DNA from: Amaranthus tricolor
Lineage: Eukaryota > Streptophyta > Magnoliopsida > Caryophyllales > Amaranthaceae
Length of the DNA: 64,000 bases
Assembly: GCF_026212465.1 (NCBI RefSeq)
Contig: NC_080052.1
Coordinates: forward strand, 11,832,166-11,896,165
Direction: 5' to 3'
Shown here in pieces: positions 32,268 through 45,942 of the stretch (position 1 is the first letter of the stretch; every line of letters begins with the position of its first letter). The notes under the pieces are model-generated. The model did not search any database. It was not told the origin of the DNA and worked only from the letters and a program-made list of their open reading frames with translations. The position numbers were made by a program, and so were the translations under genes.

Positions 32268-32678
32268 CAGCAAGGCCACTCTGCGACTTACAATACCCCG
32301 TCGCGTATTTAAGTCGTCTGCAAAGGATTCAACCTGCCGCTCGGTAGAAATTGTACTTCAAGGCAGCCAACACGGTGCATCCACCGCGCCGAAGCCCCTA
32401 CTGTAGGACGACAATCGGGCGGCAGGCACATGTTTTGCTTATGGCCCTGATCTGACTTAGAGGCATACAGTCATAATCCAGTGCACGGTAGCTTTGCGCC
32501 ATTGGCTTTTCAACCAAGTGCGATGACCAATTGTGTGAATCAACGGTTCCTCTCGTATTAGGTTGAATTACCATCGCGACACTATCATCAGTAGGGTAAA
32601 AATAACCTGTCTCACGATGGTCTAAACCCAGCTCACGTTCCCTATTGATGGGTGAACAATCCAACACTTGGTGAATTC

Positions 32679-32712
<34 letters not shown>

Positions 32713-32754
32713 TATCAAAAAGCAATGTCGCTATGAACGCTTGGCTGCCACAAG
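32268..32754 (-). pseudogene. 26S rDNA fragment, 3' segment (split)
   Basis: The sequence is the inverse complement of the 3'-terminal third of plant 25/26S rRNA. Recognisable conserved stretches include CCGTCGCGTATTTAAGTCG, GTCTGCAAAGGATT, GATGGTCTAAACCCAGCTC and CGAAGTATCAAAAAGCAATG. It has many substitutions relative to a normal gene, for example AACCTGCCGCTCGGTAGAAA. The true 3' end of 26S (last few hundred nt) is missing. It is interrupted at 32755 by a hAT derivative and continues at 34185. Confidence 0.9.
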
Positions 32755-34184
<1,430 letters not shown>

Positions 34185-34210
<26 letters not shown>

Positions 34211-34480
34211 AACACCTCTAGCTTCAAATTCTGAAGGTCTAATGGATCGCTAAGCTATGCTTTCATAGTTCGTATTCATACTGAAAATCAGAATCAAATG
34301 AGCTTTTACCCTTCTGTTCCACACGAGATTTCTGTTCTCGTTGAGCTCATCTTAAGACACTAGCGTTATCTTTTAAGATATGTGCTTGCTCCAGCCAAAC
34401 TCCCCACCTGAAAATGTCCTCCGCCCGGATCGGCCGCAGAGCGAACCTTAGGTCTAAAAAGAGGGGCATTGCCCCGCTTC
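34185..34480 (-). pseudogene. 26S rDNA fragment, 5' segment (split)
   Basis: It continues the inverse 26S sequence after the hAT: CAGTTATCCCTGTGGTAAC, GGTCTAATGGATCGCTAAG, CCTTCTGTTCCACACGAG, CCAGCCAAACTCCCCACCTG and CGAACCTTAGGTCTAAAAAG. The similarity stops at about 34480 (CCCCGCTTCCGAG). Together with 32268-32754 about 780 bp of 26S survives. It is a dispersed rDNA pseudogene, not a working locus. Confidence 0.9.
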
Positions 34481-35231
34481 CGAGAACCATATAAGAAAAA
34501 AAAATATAAAAAATTCGCAGATTAGGCAATGTTTAGAAATATTTCTCAAAATAGCACATTTTCCCCAAATTTTTGCTTTGGTATTGTTCGCTATTAGTAA
34601 CAGTGAACAATGACTAAAAGTCAATAAAAGTCAAAGAGTTAGTTTACTATTACTAACAACGAATAATGACTTTGACTTTTGTTGAATTTCATTCGTTGAT
34701 AACAACAGCGAATTGATGCGTGGTAAAATCAGTTGCATCCTTTTCCTTCCTCATTTTCCCCAATTTCATTAAACCCTAAAAAAAATTCGACTCTTCCACT
34801 CTCATTTTCGTGGTCTAGCATATATTTGGAGTTGTTTAAGGTATAAATTTCTTTATTGATTTTTGTTTTTTATTCGAAAATTAGGGTTTTATATAATTTT
34901 TAAAATTCTTTGCTAGTTTGTGAAAAGTAACAAATAGTAAATATAAAAGTATTTTCTTCGTCTCTCTGCGTTTGCACCAGCACTATAAAATTCACTCCTT
35001 CTGCTCCTGAGAGAAGTTCTTATTTGTAATTTTAGGGTGTTTCATTTGTTGAAAATCTTGTTATTTATATCACAAATTTTGAAGAAAAATAACCTTGTTT
35101 ATCCTCATTTTAATATTGTAATAATGTTTTTGGTCCCTATATATCTTCCATTAACTTCATTTTAATTTTTTATATTACTTATGGTCCCCACATGTTTTCC
35201 ACTAATTTTATAAAAATATTTACAGCTACTT
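34481..35231. other. AT-rich non-coding stretch
   Basis: A small cluster of inverse words around 34600-34710 (AACAGTGAACAATGAC / ACTTTGACTTTTGTTG). No gene recognised. Confidence 0.5.
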
Positions 35232-35496
<265 letters not shown>

Positions 35497-36013
35497 TTAT
35501 TAGGATCGGGATTCTACCTATGATCGTTGAGGGGCTAGGATAAAAATCGGTAGAATCGTGTGATCAATCAAATATGCATTAATGTGCTTTGTATTATTAA
35601 TTATCATTTGTATTTGTTCTCTTTTTATGCTTTAAGGTAAGTTTTAAGGTGTAAGTACAAACTTATTTAACGTCAGCAAATAAGTTTTGAAAAAATATAT
35701 TTTAAATAATCATTTATACATTGCAAATCAAGACAAAATTGAATTTTATAAAATGTTGATATAATTATTTTGTATATATATTAATACATAACTGAAATCT
35801 GCATTATATGAAAATATTTTATGATTGAAAAACTCATGTAGGATCGGATCATAGGATCGTGAAATCGTGTTATGATCCTATCACCTGGATTCTTTAGCTA
35901 AGCAGGAACATACGATTCTACGAAATTAACATCCTACCTACGATCCGGATCGATCGCCTATTTTTGAATCATAAGATTGCAGAATCGTAGATCAGAATCT
36001 GAAATTTGATAAC
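35497..36013. other. Non-coding stretch with GATTCTACCTA/GATCGG repeats
   Basis: The words GATTCTACCTATGATCG (35509) and CATCCTACCTACGATCC (35930), plus several GGATCGGATC/AGAATCGT words in both orientations, suggest the two ends of an unclassified small element at about 35505-36005. Borders are not certain. The last 5 bases are the left ATAAC duplication. Confidence 0.4.
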
Positions 36014-36645
36014 TGTTATGGTAATATTTATTCTATTATTAATTTATTTAATAAGTAACATCACACTACTAAAATATCCTTTGACCTTCATTAGTTGACC
36101 TTGACTTTCGGCCAAGGGGCTTTTCTGTAATCCCCAACCTCCTTGTTTGGCCCATAGGCTAATAACTTCCCAAAAACCCTAACTTCCCTTATGAAACTAA
36201 CCATTACTCTTCATGATCATGATTCCCCTTCTTTAGTGCTGATAACCGCTCACTACTATCCATGATAATCAACCTCCTCTCATCAGTAACTTCCTCTCCA
36301 CCATTATAAATACAGACAGCCAGCATCAAAGGAAGGATCATCTGAGAACATCCTTTCTAATATCCTTACTCACAGTCCTCTTCATTAGCCAACCCGGATA
36401 CAAGTAACCTCGGCCCCGACATCTCTATTCCTGCGTTCAACCTATGATCATTTATTCATTAATCTCATATTTCCGTTCTAACTTGAGCGTCGGAGGGGTT
36501 TTCCGGGAGGTCACCCCCCGGACAAGGCTAACGTGTTGTGTTGCAGGAATTCAAGTCGCTTCCTTCCGCGATTTTCCGTTCCCGACAACACTCCCACTTC
36601 CAGTATTTCAAGTGTCTTACACTTCCTCGTTTCATTATCGAAATA
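36014..36645 (+). repeat. 5' LTR of the Tat-like element
   Basis: 632 bp beginning TGTTATGGTAATATT and ending TATCGAAATA (the 3' LTR copy ends GAAACA, so the final CA has changed to TA). It holds CCATTATAAATACAGACAG, a likely TATA box near 36302. Confidence 0.9.
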
Positions 36646-36648
36646 GTT

Positions 36649-36666
36649 TGGAGCCGTCTGTGGGGA
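36649..36666 (+). other. Primer-binding site of the Tat-like element
   Basis: TGGAGCCGTCTGTGGGGA starts 3 nt after the LTR. It resembles the TGGCGCCGT...GGGGA sites used by Tat/Athila elements (tRNA-Asp type), with one or more changes. Confidence 0.7.
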
Positions 36667-36680
36667 GTGAAAAAAAAGCT

Positions 36681-38993
36681 ATGGCTCCCAAAAGAAATCC
36701 AACACAAACCGCAACCGTGCACAGCACAGATACAGACACTTCAGCGGGTCACGCTAACAATCAAGCCGTGACTCGCCGTGATCTGGACATGCCAGCACGA
36801 AACCTTACTGCCGCCTTCTCCGAACAACTCCGCGCCGTCATAAATAATAATCCTACTCAACAACGAGTGTTGGAAGACATGGCAGACCAAATAAAAAATC
36901 TGCAAGAACGAATCGAACCCCATCATGAGATACCGAAATCCCATGAATCTCAGGATAGGAACTGGGGGATGTCACGTTCCAGCAGAAGAAATAAGAAAAG
37001 ACGGGAGAGATCAAGGACCCATACAAGTCTCAACAGAAGTGACCCTCGAGATAACGAATCTAAGACCGCCTCTCGAGACGTCCGTACTTACCTAGAAAGC
37101 AAGAAGCAAAGGGCGTCCGAAAGTGTTCAATCACTGGTGGACAGAAGAAGAGAAGAAAAGAAGAAAGCGCAGCTCACGGGATCTAGTCAACCCACCAGCC
37201 CCATCACGATGCCGCGGAATGAGGCCGGCAAGGATAATCTTTCTGAAGACTCCATGCCAATAAAATCTCCACCGGCTCCGGGAATACTGGATACTCCCAA
37301 CCCGACGAAGATAAAGATCCTGATTATGACGGCCTTCGATGGAACGTCCTGCCCAGAGGAACACTTGATGGCCTACAAGAACTTGATGCTGCTATACACC
37401 ACCAACCCAGCATTGTGGTTCAAATTCTTCCCGACTACTCTCACAGGAGTAGCCTTGACGTGGTATACCTCCCTTCCAGGAGGAAGTATCCACAATTTTG
37501 CCCAATTAGAAGGCAAATTCCTAGGTCACTTTGTAGCATCCAGAAGGCAGGAGAAATCGAACTTCCACTTGCTTAGCATAACACAATTGAAAGGGGAATC
37601 CATATCTTCATATTTGAAGAAGTTCCACGAAGCAGTGCTGGAAGTAACTGACTTGGAAGAATCGGTCGCATTAAACGCCCTAATCAATGTAATGAAGGCT
37701 CAAAGGCTGAAGTACCAGTTGGTCGAGAGTCAAGTGAAGACATACGCGGAGGCCATGAAGCAATGTCAAAGCTACGTCACGGCCTCCGAGATATGTCAGG
37801 CTCACGACCCCAAAAAACGAAAATCAGAGAAGAAGGATCCCATATCCTCCCATCAATCCTCAAGGAACAGAGAGGAACATACATCGAGAAGAGATAGAAA
37901 CTACATGCCGCGTCGTCCAGAACCACCCTCAGACATGGGATCTCCACGATCCAGACATGTATATGTCGCTCAAGGGGAGCCCAGGACGCGGAATTTGCTA
38001 GATGGAGGTAACGACCCGATGTTCAATCGCAACAGAAAAGACATATTCTTCGTCGTTCGGGACGAGTTGCCAACTCCGCCTCCTACTACCACCCCCTCTA
38101 ATCGTCGCAACTACAATTTGTGGTACGACTACCACAAAGAACATGGCCACACCTTGGCCCAATGTCGCGAACTCAAACGTATCCTGCATCAGTTGGCCGA
38201 CGAGGGGAAGCTATCGAGGTTCATCAACCGGAAGAATTATGACACAAAAGGTGAAGCGGAAAGAAGACATTGGAACCAAAAACGCAGATCCCCTAGAAGA
38301 GACGAGGCTAGGCGCGAAAGTTCCAACACGCAGGGAACCATCAACATGATTTTCGGCGGTTACACCGAGGAATACACTACCATCCGCGCCGTGAGAGATA
38401 GCGTCCATATTCTGCTAAAAGGACCTCCAAAAACCACATCAAGCGGACCGACCATGAGGTTTGATGCTACTACCTCTCAACCACTACAACAACCACACAC
38501 AGACCCTCTAGTAGTCACCCTCAAAGTTGGGCAAATGAAGGTCAAGAGAGTGTTGGTAGATACTGGAAGCACGGCTGATCTTATAACTATGGAATGCCTA
38601 AAAAAGATGATGTTCGAAGAAAAAAACTTGCAACCCCTCGATAAACCTCTGATCAGGTTTGGGGGAAATCAAGTCATTCCACTGGAAACGATCATACTCC
38701 CCGTGCGGGTAGGGGAAAGAAGCGGAAGCAGAACAATGCCCATACGATTCACGGTAGTGGATCTGATGTTCCCCTACAACGCCATCATCGGACTCCCACT
38801 CTTACTACAATTCGAGCAGGATGACGGAAAAGTTGGCATCCTCAAGGGAGATCAGGTGACTGCACGACAATGCCTCGTCAACACCCTGAAGCGAGGAACT
38901 TTCGCCATCCTCTCTAAAAGAGAGAGGGAAGAAAACTCTCCAACTGTCATGAGCGTGTATCTGGAGAACCCCAACACGCATGAAAGGCCTTAG
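36681..38993 (+). pseudogene. gag: Tat-like gag and protease
   Basis: The frame is open from inside the LTR, but the first plausible start is ATG 36681 (MAPKRNPTQ...), giving 770 residues to the TAG at 38991. The gag core is clear (LMLLYTTNPALWFKFFPTTL ... LTWYTSLPGGSI ... FLGHF ... SYLKKFHEAV). A zinc-knuckle relic, YDYHKEHGHTLAQC, has lost the usual first Cys. The aspartic protease follows with VLVDTGSTADL (D-T-G-S at about 38559) and IIGLPLLLQF. In Tat elements gag and pol usually form one ORF; the TAG here is in frame with pol and is probably a CAG-to-TAG change. Confidence 0.9.
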
Positions 38994-41930
38994 CCAGTAG
39001 AACGATACGAGGAGGTAGAAATGTTCGAAGGAAAACACATCAAAATAGGAAAAGGTCTTCCTGATGCGATCAAGCAGGATATCATGGCCACCATCGTCGA
39101 GTTCCGCGACGTCTTCGCTTTTTCCACGGAAGAAATGTCTGGCATACCTATAAGTGTCATGTACCACAAAGTTGACATAAAACCAGGCTACAAACCTGTG
39201 AAGCAAAAGCTAAGACATCAGGGGAAAGAAAAAATATAGGTCGCTAAAGAAGAGGTGGAAAATTTGCTAAAAGCTGGATTTATCAGGGAGTGCAAATACT
39301 CCGATTGGCTCTCCAACGTAGTTCTCGTCAAAAAATCAAATGGGAAGTGGAGGAGATGCGTTGATTTTACAGATCTAAACAAGGCATGCCCGAAAGACGA
39401 TTATCCTCTCCCCAAGATAGATCGTTTGGTCGACTCCACGGCAGGGCACGCCTTATTGAGCTTCATAGATGCTAACGCGGGTTATCATCAAATCTCCTTA
39501 GCCACCAAAGACCAGCCGCACACGGCATTCATTACAAATGCCGGCGTATACTATCACAGAGTCATGCCCTTTGGGTTAAAGAATGCCGGAGCCACTTACC
39601 AAAGAATGGTCAACAAGTTCTTCCAGTTCCAGATTGGACGAAACTTGGAGGTATACGTGGATGACATGATCACAAAGAGCAAGCAGGCGTCTGATCATGC
39701 CGCGGACTTACGCGAAACGTTCGTAACCCTCCGAAAACACCAAATGCGACTCAATCCTGACAAGTGCGTGTTTGGCGTCACCGGAGGGAAGTGCCTTGGC
39801 TTCCTCGTGGACGAGAGAGGAATTGAAGCAAACCCAGACAAGATCCGGGCTATTCAAGACATGAAATCCCCTACATCCATGAAAGATGTCCAAAAGCTAA
39901 CAGGATGTGTGGCTGCCTTGGGGAGATTTCTGTCCAAGCCCGCGGACAAATGTTCGCCTTTCTTCAAAACCCTCAAACAAAGCAAGTTCGAATGGACGAG
40001 AGAAGCTGAAGAATCCTTCCGCCAATTAAAAGAGCACCTGTCCTCTTTGCCAAAACTAGTTTCACCCATCAACGGGGAAAAGCTAGTCCTATACGTCTCT
40101 ATCTCCGAATACTCGCTGTCAGGAGTATTAGTCGCGGAAAGAGAAAAGAAGCAACTCCCAGTATACTACGTGAGCCATGCCTTTCGAGGCTCAGAGGGAA
40201 ACTATAGCGAACTGGAGAAGGTCTTATTCGCAGTCGTAGATGGGTCCTCCACGCAATCAGCAAGCGGAGCATGACTTCTAATTATATCTTCCCCCGGGGT
40301 CCGTATGGAAAGGGCGGTCAGATTCGAGTTAGCGGCATCCAATAATAAAGCAGAGTACGAAGCATTAATCATGGGGCTTAAAATATGCCATAAAGCCGGG
40401 GCTAAATCCTTATCCACTTTTTCTGACTCCCAACTGATAGTCGGGCAAGTGAACGGGGAATTTGAAGCCAAAGATGATAGCATGAAGATGTATTTGCAGC
40501 AAGTAAAAGAATTTGTTAAAAAATTCGACAAATTCACATTGGTCCACATCCCAAGATCTCAAAACGCATAAGCCGACTCTATGGCAAAACTCGCTAGCTC
40601 AGCTGAGACATCCGCGGCTCGTGATATTATCTGGGAAGTACTTCCTAACCCCAGCATTAACTTCATGGTCAACACCATTGATAGATCAGAAACATGGATG
40701 GAACCATACATCAAATATTTGCAAAATCAGACGCTCCCCCAAGACGAGAATTGGGCAAAAATGCTCCAAAAGAAAGCTCGGTGGTTCGAACTCCACGAAG
40801 GCACGCTCTACAAAAAATCATATACCCATCCCCTTCTAAAGTGTGTCTCTCCCAAAGAAGGAAACTACATCCTTCGCGAAATACACAAAAGCGGATGCGG
40901 AATACATCAAGGAGTACGAACCGTAATCGACAAAGTCCTTAGAAGCGGATGATATTGGCCCTCCCTCAGGAGCGATGCCGAAGCACTGATCAAACGTTGT
41001 CCCCAATGTCAATATCATTCGAAGATAGGAAGGAAGCCATCTAATTATTTGTCCGCTATTCAAGCTATCATACCCTTCGACAAATGGGGTATAGATCTCC
41101 TTGGCCCCTTCCCACCTGCCAAGGGACAACGAAAGTTCATCGTCGTGGCCATCGATTACTTTACGAAGTATGTGGAAGTCGAGGCCCTTAGCTCGATCAC
41201 AGATAGGCAAGTCTGTCAGTTCATATGGCGAAACATCATCACGAGATACGGCATTCCATGCGTGATCATTACAGACAATAGAAGGCAGTTTGTCAGCATG
41301 AACACAATGGAATACTGCGAAAGGTTCAACATTCAAATCCAATTCAGTTCAGTATCCCAACCTCAAACCAATGGCCAAGTCGAATCAACGAACAAAGAAA
41401 TTCTTAACGGCATCAAAAAGAAAATAGAAGGGGCAAAAGGCACTTGGGATGAAGAACTACTCGGCATTCTATGGGCCAGTAGAACAACAATTAAAGAAGC
41501 AACGGGACATACCCCATTCTTCCTGGTATACGGGTCTGAAGCCGTGCTTCCCGTAGAAATCGGTATACCCTCCACAAGAATCGCCTACTACTCGCACAGC
41601 GAGAACGAATAAGAAAAAAGAACAAACCTGGATCTGCTACCAAAGACAAGGGGAAACACACTGTTAAGATCGATAGCCCAAAAACAGAAGATGATTCGCA
41701 GCTTCAACCGCCATGTCAAAACAAGACATATTCAAGATGGTGACCTCGTCCTCCGAAAAATTGAAGCTACCGAAAAGATAGTAGAAAGAGGAAAGCTAGG
41801 AGCCAACTGGGATGACCCATTCAAAGTTATCCGCGTCATCAAACCAAGAACATTTGAATTAGAAGACATGAAAGGAAAGAAATTACCCCGCCCGTGGAAT
41901 GAAGATCACTTGAAGAAATACTTCATTTAA
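38994..41930 (+). pseudogene. pol: Tat-like pol: RT, RNase H, integrase
   Basis: Same reading frame as gag throughout, with stops at 39237, 40272, 40569, 40950 and 41610 and no frameshift. RT: KSNGKWRRCVDFTDLNKACPKDDYPLP, FIDANAGYHQI, PFGLKNAGATYQRM and the catalytic YVDD at about 39652. The RT-linked RNase H is cut short: YSELEKVLFAVV runs straight into DGSS of the next RNase H (NNKAEYEALIMGL, FSDSQLIVGQVNGE), so an in-frame deletion is likely. Integrase has its zinc-binding region (ILREIHKSGCGIHQG ... CPQCQ), GIDLLGPF, TDNRRQF (normally DNG) and NGQVESTNKEIL, and the C-terminal GDLVLRKIEATEK ... GKLGANWDDPFKV. It cannot make a full polyprotein. Confidence 0.92.
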
Positions 41931-42529
41931 TAAGATTCGCAAGAGGCCACAGTCGATCATAAGTTTCACTCAACAGTCAAGTCGTGTTATCATTTACATT
42001 TTTTCAGCGTCATCACTTTCATTTCAAATATCAATATAGCAGAAGTTTCATTTTCAGACTATCCAACTTCAACACTTGCAAGTATTTAGTTATGTTCTAT
42101 TTTCTCACTTATCTAATTTTCAGACGTGTCGGACATACTCGACGTCGACCGAACTTATTGCAAATCTCATTAAAATCAGTAATATCTACAAGTCAGACTC
42201 CTAGACAGGGGTCCTAAGATCAAAATCAATCCATGTTAAAATCAATGCTTTCTATTAATCCGGCAGAAATTATTAACATCCATAAGTCGGACCCGTTGAG
42301 AGGGGTCCAATGATCAAAATCATTCTAAGTAGATTTTCACTGCATCATTCTCCAAATTTTGGTCGAAAGAAATCGCGGCCTATGAGTTAGGACGAATCAC
42401 CAATCAAAATACTTCAAATATATTCACAAGCAAAGTATCATAAAATGATTTGGCACAAAAGTATATAAGTCTTTCAAATTACAAGGAGGTTGATAATGTC
42501 ACAAGCTTAAATTACAAACTTTGAAAACA
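41931..42529. other. Spacer between pol and the antisense gene
   Basis: AT-rich. It contains two copies of the AAGTCGGACCC motif family (at about 42189 and 42284) that is abundant upstream of the antisense gene. No gene. Confidence 0.6.
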
Positions 42530-45500
42530 TTAAACATCGTGTAAAAAGGTGTCGACATCTCCTTCCGGCTCAAGATGTAGCGGTTGTGGAGACCCGGCCA
42601 TTCCCTCATCAAGACTTGGAGTGAAGCTTACAAAATCTTCAACATTGAACGGCTCCACTTCAATCTCCGATAATTCCTTAGACAAGCCCTGGAGGTTCTT
42701 CCCTTCATCAATAAGTAGATTTGACAAATCTAAGCACAAACTCTCCAGTTTAGAGAGCGCCAGGTTCTTGAGGACATCCAACGCCGAAGGAGGAGAGAGT
42801 TAATTGATCTAAGTTAAGGCACAAGGCCTCCTTTTCAGCTTTATCATCCATTCTTTCCGACCAAGCCCTCCCCTCCTCTACGTCCCAGTTAGGATCATTC
42901 AGCACCGCCGACTCCCGCTCCAGAACCGAAGCTAGGTTTGTCAAAGCTTCGTCTCCCTTTTGATTTGCCGTTTTTTGGAGAGAATCGAAGTCAACGCCTA
43001 ACTCCGCGGCAGCCAGACGATATTTCTCATCGTTGATCCTAGCGCTGGCGTCCATCATTTCGGCCGTCTGATCTCCTAAAAAAATTGACGCCTCCGGCTC
43101 GTCCGAAGTCAGCCAATCCCTCGCTATCCGGGCTCGTCTTTCCGAGTGAAGTTAGTACACCTTAGCCGCGGATAGCAAGGTCTTGAGCTTGGCTGAATCA
43201 GCCGACACCTGTTGCATAAGAGACTGGTTTTGATGAACCAGCCTAGCATGAACGTCCAACAGGTGCCCAACCTCATGGCCGAGGGCGGCGGACATACCAG
43301 AAGCCGCGTCCAAGCTCCCGATGGCCCCCTCCAGCCGCTTCCTGGCCTTCTCCCGCCACTGCTCAGTCCTGACTAAGCGCTCTTTCAGCTCAGCGCACTT
43401 AGCCAGCTTTTCTTTCAAACCCGACAGTTCTCCGAGGTCTTCCCGGAGCTTCTAGAGCTCCTCATTCTACTAATGGTAGTGGGAGGTAAGGGCGGCCAGA
43501 GCTTCCTTATCCACGGCACTCTGACGGCTTAAGTTCATCTCAAAAGACAGCCTCAAGAAAGTCTGCAAAATAAGTGGAAGATCAGGGTCACCATTTAAAG
43601 TTAAAAGACGAGATTAAGTGTATTACCTCTGCCGCGGAAGCTTGAAACTGGCGCACCCTGTCGCAGGGAGATAGGCACTCCAAATGATCAACATCCACTT
43701 TGCTGATTAAGTGGGATGTCGCCCTGTTAAATCGGGTTATCATACCCTTATGCCCCAAGTCAGTGAAGGGGGTATCGTGTCAGAAAGGAAAAACCTCCCG
43801 GCGACGATACACCTCCTCACCCCGCGACTTAGGGGCAGCAATTGATTCCCCTACCTTCTCCTTCCCCCAGCTGGAGACCGGTAACGCCTTGTCCTGGGAA
43901 GAAGACGCCTCCTCCTCTGCCGACCTCATTCGTAGAGGTACGGCTGTCATTATAGTGCCCACGGAAGCCTTATTCGTGGCACTTTCCCCGTGGGAGGAAG
44001 AGTCTCTCTTCCTCTTCCTCTCTTTCTTCTCCCTCACTTCCCTCTTCTTAGAAGGGAACACCCTCTTAGAATCATCGGGAATGTGAACTCTTCTCCTCTC
44101 CTCGAGAAGCCTCAAAGCCTCTCCTTCGCTGGGCACCTCCTCCAGCCCCTTCTCAGCAGTAGCCGAATCCTGCGAAAGAAAAAGTTAGAAAAATCCCTTA
44201 TGGTTCACTAAAATATGAATTTATACCTTGGGAGGAAGAGGTAAAGGCTTCTCCGCGACCCGCTGGTTGGCCCCCTAAGCGAATCGCATGACACTGAATT
44301 TCTTCATCAGGTCCGGATTTTTTGCTCTCAGATTTTCCTTGGCCACCCCTGAAAAATGAAGAGTTAGAAAATAGTAAACATACGATAAAAAAGGAAAGAT
44401 TCGCCGACCCTTACTTCGATCGATAGCCAAGCTGATGCCGAACGCTGAGAGGAGATTCTCGTTCTCCAACTCAGAACGCCAAGGAATCCAATTAAGCTGG
44501 ACGTTCATGGGTTTCCTACCCAATTGCACGTCCATCTTCGCATATTCAATTATTACCGTGTCAGTGAATGAACACTGCGGGACCCTATTATTAAAACCCG
44601 AGAGATTGGGTTTGATGTCAAAGGTGGTTTTAATATTCCAACCTCCTGAATTGTATAAATAAGTGAACTTTGTCCTATATCCCTTTTGGTTATCAGGGAG
44701 GTCGTGGACTATCTTCAGCCCACGACGGTGTGTGAAAGTTATACACCCGCAGCCGTATGATTGAGAATTACATAAACGGGCTCCAAAAATGTATCTAAAG
44801 GCAGTAAGTGTTGGGGGCACGGCTAAAACTTTACATAAAATCAAAAACGCCACCATACAACCCCATGCATTAGGGTATAATTCGAGCACCAAAATATTCA
44901 AAGAATCTAATACTTCCCTAACAAAGGGATGAAGTGGAAACCTAAGTCCTAACTCAAAAGAAGGAAAATATACTGCTATACAATGTGGAGGGGGAAACCT
45001 AACGGTATCATAGTTCCCCGGAGTAATAATGTTGATATCATCTTTCAAACCCCACTTCAGAGAGATGGCGTCACGTCGTTTGTCCAAATCCCTTTTAGTT
45101 TGCAAGTCAATGAAATAATTGAGGGGCCCGCTGCCTGGGATATAAAATGGAGGAGGCATTGGAGCCGCGCTTTCCCTTCCAGAAGACTCGGCTGTTCCCT
45201 CGATCTTTTCCATATTTACACACAATAACCCTTCCAGGTCAGGATCTATTCGCGGCAAGTAATTCGGGAAGAAAGCAATGCTCACTTCCCAAGGAGCAGT
45301 TTTCATTATCTCCGGCGTGTATATAGGGGATACGGATGATTCATCCCCGACCTTTATTGATTCGTAATGAGGGGTGATTCTCACCAAACTACTATCATCT
45401 GAGTCATCTATCAGCAATCCCTTCTTATTAAAACGTCTACGTACTACCAAAGGGAATTCCGTTGGGTTAGCAGAGTTAATATCCAAGTTAGCTATTGTCT

Positions 45501-45537
45501 CATGAGTAGCCGCGACATCCATGTTAACGATAGTCAC
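42530..45537 (-). pseudogene. Antisense multi-exon gene of the Tat-like element
   Basis: ATG at 45537. Exon 1 runs to 44415 (about 374 codons). The middle resembles the plant 'putative gypsy type transposon' domain (RFPLHPFVREVLDSLNI, LYPNAWGCMVAFLILCKVL). Introns with good sites: 44414-44349 (GTAAGG...TTTTCAG) and 44226-44170 (GTATAA...TCGCAG); a third is likely before 43575 (TTTTGCAG). Exon 3 is basic (KKREVREKKERKRKR), like a nuclear localisation signal. The last exon is coiled-coil rich (LKERLVRTEQWREKARKRLEGAIG). Stops interrupt it: TAG 44275, TGA near 43780, TAG 43470, 43467 and 43452, TAA near 43152, plus a frame change near 42790. Known in Tat elements as an antisense ORF of unknown role. 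Confidence 0.7.
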
Positions 45538-45930
45538 AAAGTAGTAGGCAAAACTTATAAAGAATAAAGACTAAATTCATAAACTAATTCAAATTCTTAA
45601 ACTAACATTCAAGAACAGTTTGAAGATATTCAAGAATTTGAGGGAAAATTTGAATACCTTGTTGAAGAAATTTGAAGATTTGTCAGAAACTTGATGAAGA
45701 TTTGTGAGAAACCTTGAAGATCTCCGAGAATTTTGTCAGAAGTTTGAAGGATGTTCGATGACTGTCAGAGTGTATCTCTCTACTTTCTCTCACTATTAAC
45801 TTAAGAAATGAAGGAAGTATTAATGAAGGTTAGGTGAGAGAGAACAGTTCCAAAATTCCTATTTATTGCAGCAATAAATGCTTAACCTCACACCTAAACA
45901 TCCTTTAAACGAGAAATGGAATCTTAAACT
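45538..45930. other. Leader/promoter region of the antisense gene
   Basis: Read on the minus strand this precedes the ATG at 45537. It has repeated TTGAAGATTTGTGAGAAAC-like words (as read on the + strand, 45655-45725) and no open frame. A promoter for the antisense transcript would be expected here, but I see no decisive TATA box. Confidence 0.4.
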
Positions 45931-45942
45931 AAAACCGGGAAA

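Noticed and set aside
31662..32667. Several 65-96-codon frames
   Set aside because: They lie in the repeated block and the 26S rDNA relic; no domain, and rRNA explains the second part.
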